64,000 nucleotides of DNA from NCBI RefSeq assembly GCF_002994745.2, contig NC_037088.1, positions 46,864,911 to 46,928,910 on the forward strand, read 5' to 3'. Every line of letters starts with the position of its first letter. Positions within the stretch are counted from its first letter, which is position 1. Positions 59,243-64,000 of the stretch are shown in pieces. Source of the DNA: Rosa chinensis (lineage: Eukaryota > Streptophyta > Magnoliopsida > Rosales > Rosaceae). The notes beneath the pieces were generated by a model that was not told where the DNA came from, made no database searches, and was given only the letters and a program-made list of their open reading frames with translations. The position numbers and the translations under genes were made by a program.

Positions 59243-61500
59243 CTAGATCCCCATAGAGATATGCATTAACCACATCCATGAGCTGCATTTCCAGTCCTTC
59301 AGAAACTACCAAGCTAACTAAGTAGCGGAATGTTATAACGTCTATTACGGGAAAGTATGTCTCCTCGTAGTCAATTCCAAGGCGTTGTGAGACACCTTGC
59401 GCCACAAGGCGAGCCTTGTACCTCAGGACTTCATTCTTCTCATTACGCTTTCTGACAAAGACCCTTTTATGTCCTACAGGCTTTACACTTGGTGGGGTTA
59501 GCACTACCGGACCAAATACTTGTCTCTTTGTCAGAGAATCTAATTCTGCTTGGATTGCTTCTTTCCATTTAGACGAATCTGCTCTTTGTTGACATTCTGC
59601 AACAGAGCGTGGTTCGATATCATCGTACTCTATGATTTATTGAGCAACAGTGTATGCAAATACATCATCAATGTGTATGGAAGATCTTTCTATCAACTCA
59701 TACGCACTCTCATAATCCATTGAGAATTCTTTGTTCTCTGGAATCATTTCAAACATCGGAGCATTCTCCAGTATTAATTCATGGACATAACTATAATCAG
59801 AGACAATTTCATGAGAGGGATTCTCTACATTGATGATTAATGGATCGGTTTGTGCCTTACTTTCCCTCTTCTTCCTTGGGTGAATGTCAATAGAACCAAG
59901 TGGCCTCCCCCTCTTCCTTTGGGAAGCCACGACCTCAACCACACCTCCACTAAGTGTGGTTGCAGTGCCTCTATATGCTGCCCCGTGCCCCTTGTTGGGG
60001 ACTTCTAACTTGCAGGCACATTTGCAGCTGGTATTTGTGATCTCGTCACTTTTGCGATATTAGTAAATGCATCAGGCATTGAATCTACTATGTTCTGAAG
60101 ATCGATTATTCTTTTCACTTCACTTTCACATTGTGAAGTGCGGGGATCAAAATGAGACAGAGTGGGGACAAACCATGACAATTGCTGTCGTTCCCTTGGA
60201 AAATCCTTTTTCCTATCTCCCCCTAACGATGGGAAGACTGTCTCATCAAAGTGACAATCCGCAAATCTAGCGGTAAAGAGATCGCCTGTCAAGGGTTCCA
60301 AATAACGGATAATTGTTAGAGATTCGTATCCAACATAAATACTTAATCGTCTCTAAGGACCCATTTTGGTGTGTTGTAGGGGCGCAATAGGCATATATAC
60401 TACGCAACCAAATATGCGTAAGTGTGAAATGTCAGGCTCATATCCAGTTACCAACTGAAATGCAGAAAATGGTTGGCTAGCAGTGGGTCTAAAATGAATA
60501 AGTAAAGCTGCGTGCAATATTGCATAACCCTAGGCAGATATAGGCAGGTTGGTGGGCATAACCAGTGCCCTAGCCACCATCTGTAGCCTTTTGATGGTGG
60601 ATTCTGCGAGACCATTTTATGTATGCACATGGGGTAAAGGATGCTCTACATCGATCCCAATAGACATGCAATAATCATTAAATGCTTTTGATGAAAACTC
60701 TCCAGCGTTATCAAGTCATATAGACTTAATAGGGTGATCAGGGTGGTGAGACCTTAAATGTATAATCTATGCTAGGAGTTTTGCAAATGCAGCATTTCTT
60801 GTGGACAATAAAGCGACATGTGACCAGCGTGTCGAAGCATCCACTAGAACCATAAAAAACTTGAATGGTCCGCATTCTGGATGGATAGGTCTACAAATAT
60901 CTCATTGTATCCTTTGTAAGAATGGAATGTTTTGTTTTGTATCTTTAGCATAGGAAGGTCTTGATCCTATTTTTGCTAAAGAGCAGGCTTTGCAAAACGA
61001 GTGTTGTGCCTTTGAAATAGTCAATAAGGCATAATGGGAGAGAGATAGTGTTGCTAGTACTTCAGAAGGCAATGGCTGCATTTGAGCAGTACTAGGACCG
61101 ACACCTTGCAGTGTGGCGGATTTTTCTCTCATTTTATTTTTCACTCGAAAGAAGGGATGTCCGTGTGAGTTCTTTAAAATACGAATCATCATGTCTCGAC
61201 CGGGGTGCCCTAGGCGGTCATGCCAAAGCCTGTATGAGTCAGTATCCCACATTTCATTGTTGGTGACAGCATATGATTCAATTATCCAAATCGTAGTAAG
61301 GTACAGTCTACTAGATTGACTCATAAGTTTCTCTAAAATGCATTTCCTTCCACATTTGTTAGAGGTAATATAAAGGTATTCAGTTCCGTTCTCACAGTGT
61401 ATTTCTACAAGATAACTGTTGGCACGAATATCTTTGAAACTTAACAAGGTTCGATTAGCTCTTGGTGCATACAGAGCGTCTGTGACATTAAATATATCTC

Positions 61501-61831
61501 ATATTCTTTAGAGTATTTCTATTTTAGGTAGAATGATAATATTTTCATTCAAATAATTTTTTCTTTTTCTAAATATATTGCTTTACATCTTTATAGTGCT
61601 ATTTCGAACCATGTAAATATGTGTAGTAAATAAATATGAATAAATTCAGTGTTTTAGAATAAAATTTGAAATTTATTAGTAAGCCAACAATAATCAAATC
61701 AAGGTCTTGTTCTGAAATCTAATTCATCAAACCATTATTGAAATAAACTTTAAGAACAAGTAATAGTCTAATTAAAAAATGAGGCATTATGCCTTCACAA
61801 CTGTTTTTGGAAAATACATAGATAAAGTAAA
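61501..61831 (-). other. AT-rich stretch in place of the copia protease domain
   Basis: Between the gag stop at 61832 and the ALYAPRANRTLLSFKDI block at about 61490 there is only AT-rich, stop-filled sequence. The Asp-Ser/Cys-Gly/Ala protease motif expected here is not seen in any frame. Confidence 0.55.
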
Positions 61832-62907
61832 TCAGTCAAAATCTAGTGCATCCATTGACTGAGCAAGTTCCTTGTTGCCATTGAAGTATGCAATTGTGAG
61901 GTTCACATCTGGATCATGACCTCCTTCTTCCATATGGTGAGCATCTTGTTCTTTAGACTCCCTATAACTCTTGTAATTGGCTGCTATTCTGTTGCTTGCT
62001 TGGTAGTTCTTGTACCAATGCCCAATGACTCCACACCTATAGCATGGTTCATTGTCAACTCTATCCTGTTTGACTGAAGGGTTCTTAGGTGCCCTTTGCA
62101 CCTTGTTTCCATGACCACTGGGGCCAGCACTACCATCTCTGCGCCATACATTGGGAAGGCCTCCATGGCCCATACCACGACCCCCACTCCCTTGCCACGT
62201 GGTGCATTGTTGCCACATGAGTAGGGATCAGCATGTCCAACCCCCTTTGCATTGGGGTTCTTTCCACCTTTTACTTTGCCATAATTAGCCTCGGGGATTT
62301 TCTTTGTCTTAACAGACCTGTCATTGTTGTTCAAAAAAACCTCATTATGCCTCTCAGCCACTTGTAGTAGGTTGATCAGCTTATTGAAGGTTGTGATTCT
62401 TTTGTTGTCATACTCCAACCTATATTGGTTTGCTAGTATAAGTGTTGATGTAGGAAAAGTAGAAAAAGTCTTTTGGATCATATCATCTTCTGTGAGTTCC
62501 TTTCCACATAAATTTAGACGTGTCTTTAGGCGCAACATGTCCTTATTGAAGTCATTGACCTTTTTGTAGTCAAGCAAGCGGATTTCATTCCACTGAACGG
62601 TCAGTTCTGGGAGCAAGGTGTCATGAATGTTCCCAAAACGTCCCTTAAGGGCATTCCATAGTTCTTTGGGTGTCTTCAACTGAAGGTACTCCCAGCGTAG
62701 GCTAAGATCAATATGTGGCCTCAAAAACATTAAGGCATTTGCTTTCACCTTGTCAAACGGTCCATCGTCTTTGGGGTTAGTGGGAGTTTTGATGGTGGCA
62801 GTGTAGTCTTTTGCCACAAAGGCAGTTTCTACATCGGAAATCCAACGATGGTACTCAAGTCCTTCTGAGTCCAAAATGTCAAATTCAGGTCGAGTTGGAT
62901 CAGCCAT
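61832..62907 (-). pseudogene. copia gag with frameshift
   Basis: It starts MADPTRPEFDILDSEGLEYH at 62907, a retrotransposon gag of the UBN2/DUF4219 type, with TPKELWNALKGRFG and VNDFNKDMLRLKTRLNLC. The zinc-knuckle block CYRCGVIGHWYKN lies in a different frame (61832-62218), so a frameshift lies between about 62160 and 62215. The last knuckle Cys is replaced (KNYQ). Confidence 0.88.
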
Positions 62908-64000
62908 CTATATAAATAAGAGAGAAGGAATAAATTACGTAGTCATAAAGACATCCACATGAATTTTTTTCCAAACATATGAATTAGATTTCAAGACCAA
63001 GATTCATAATGGTCACATTTTTTGATGCAATGTGAAAATGTTTTATCACAATAAGTGTGTATGTATAATGCACATGAATTTTCATTATCATGGCAAAACG
63101 GAATTTATATGTATATCATTCTAAATAAGGAATAACTATAGCACGTAATAAAGGATAAAACATAGCCTATATAAAAATAAATTGCATGGCATACTCAAAT
63201 TTCACAAATATACAACAAATTATATACTACACATAATAATAGCAATAATATATCATGCATAAAATAAAATGTAAACAATAGCATAATACAAAGCATGCGT
63301 AGGTATAATTTATATAAGCGTAAATAAAATAAAAACATGCTCAAAATTTCATAAATAATATATATAACAAAATATATATGGCATGTTTAAACATAATTAT
63401 GTCAAAATCACAAGGCATGCTTGGAAGTTTACAAAAAAAAAAAAAAATAGTAAACATAAATAAAATTCACATGCTTTAGATTCCATGAATATATATAACA
63501 CATATATGAAAAGTGAAATATAAATAAGGCAGCCAAAAATAAAATAAAATAAAAACAAAACAATTCTAGCGCACGGGCGTATTGATGCAGACGTGCGTAA
63601 CGATGTTTTTGGGCTTGAGAAAAACTAGGTCGCTTCCTCTCTCTTTTCAGCAATGGGCCACAAGGCTTTTTTTTCTCTTTTTTTTCTTTTTCTTGGCCAT
63701 TGGGTTTGTTTACTTTTTTTTTTTTGGGCCGCAGGGCCTATTTCTTTTTTTTTTTCTGGGCCAAAAGGCCTGCTTTTGTTTTTTCTTTGGCTCGGGTGTT
63801 TACTTTGGCCCTTCTCTTTTTTTTTTTTTTCCAGGCTGGGATTCCCCTTTTTTTTTTTTTTTTTTTGTGTGTGGGCAGCTTGTTTTGTTTTTTTTTTTAA
63901 TTGGGTGGGAATTTTTTTTTCTCTGGGCCGAACCGTTTCTTTGGGCCGGCTCACTTTTTTCTTTCTCTTTTCTCTCTTTTTTTTCTTTATTTTTTTTTCA
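62908..64000 (-). other. copia leader region with poly-T/TGGGCC tract
   Basis: First about 650 bp are very AT-rich. From about 63620 the plus strand alternates T-runs with gggcc motifs (63654, 63727, 63759, 63803, 63925, 63942). No LTR, primer-binding site or gene is identified, so the 5' LTR probably lies to the right. Confidence 0.5.

Larger units (their letters stand above)
57580..61500 (-). pseudogene. copia pol remnant: integrase, reverse transcriptase, RNase H
   Basis: GAG-pre-integrase at about 60902-61490 has LWHDRLGHPG and CKAC (zinc-binding HHCC). The integrase core at about 60600-60720 retains DNAGEFSSKAF and the NGLAEST Glu but carries stops. Reverse transcriptase at 58576-59504 has ARLVAQG, ANAYLYGD-like and the polymerase motif YVDDM, and is split by a dinucleotide repeat at 59153-59238. 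RNase H at 57580-58560 has ADAGYLSD and KHISPKFFY-like blocks and includes three tandem 45-codon copies. It is not expected to be functional. Confidence 0.88.
57153..64000 (-). mobile_element. Degenerate Ty1/copia LTR retrotransposon, continuing beyond the window
   Basis: Order on the minus strand is gag, integrase, reverse transcriptase, RNase H, then LTR, which is diagnostic of copia. Purine tracts lie before the LTR (57374-57382) and at about 57541-57571. The element is decayed: a gag frameshift, several stops in integrase, a microsatellite in RT, a triplication in RNase H and a missing protease core. It is inserted at the edge of duplication copy B. Confidence 0.9.

Noticed and set aside
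63625..63954. Lysine-rich open frame of 109 codons on the minus strand
   Set aside because: It is the complement of a poly-T/gggcc tract; the composition alone explains it.
1..64000. tRNA, rRNA or snoRNA genes
   Set aside because: No cloverleaf A/B box pair or rRNA-like sequence was recognised by eye; a dedicated scan could still find a short RNA.

Overview
The window is plant nuclear DNA from a eudicot. The evidence is GT-AG introns in nearly every gene, AT-rich introns and spacers, plastid-targeted proteins, an NLR, an LRR receptor kinase, and retrotransposons, hAT-type DNA elements and (GA)n/(TA)n microsatellites. The style of the NLR and receptor kinase suggests Rosaceae, but that is an inference from remembered family resemblance. 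Exon boundaries were worked out by hand from splice signals and reading phase. Where a full gene model is given, all exons join in phase.

Layout. 1-731: last exon of a menthol-dehydrogenase-like SDR. 3389-6779: phosphomannomutase (+). 7502-11403: taspase-like threonine aspartase (+). 12780-16309: TIR domain joined to a CNL-type NB-ARC-LRR, broken by one in-frame stop (+). 16722-19766: subfamily XII LRR receptor kinase (-). 20448-23256: plastid FolD-type folate enzyme (-). 24459-35453: 20-exon KEA1/KEA2-type plastid K+/H+ antiporter (-). 36300-42060: gene-poor, with an hAT-like element and two LINE-like insertions. 42067-42654: NHL/LEA2 protein (+). 43300-44219: near-perfect inverted repeat carrying a captured fasciclin-like gene fragment. 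44731-47661: stachyose synthase (-), with a 207-bp tandem duplication in its promoter. 48775-50974: strongly diverged PCNA-like sliding clamp (-). 51366-57125: transposon-rich, with a diverged 1.2-kb direct duplication, one copy of which holds an hAT element while the other preserves the empty site. 57153 to the right edge: decayed Ty1/copia element (-).

Functional picture. The backbone genes are housekeeping: GDP-mannose/ascorbate supply, folate one-carbon metabolism, plastid ion balance and raffinose-family sugars. Taspase, FolD and KEA2 also lie close together at the tip of Arabidopsis chromosome 4, as I recall, so the NLR and receptor kinase look like an immune-gene insertion into an old block. 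The observations most worth following are the TIR/CNL chimera, the PCNA-like clamp, the inverted-repeat locus that could make hairpin RNA, and the dated transposon history at 53-57 kb.
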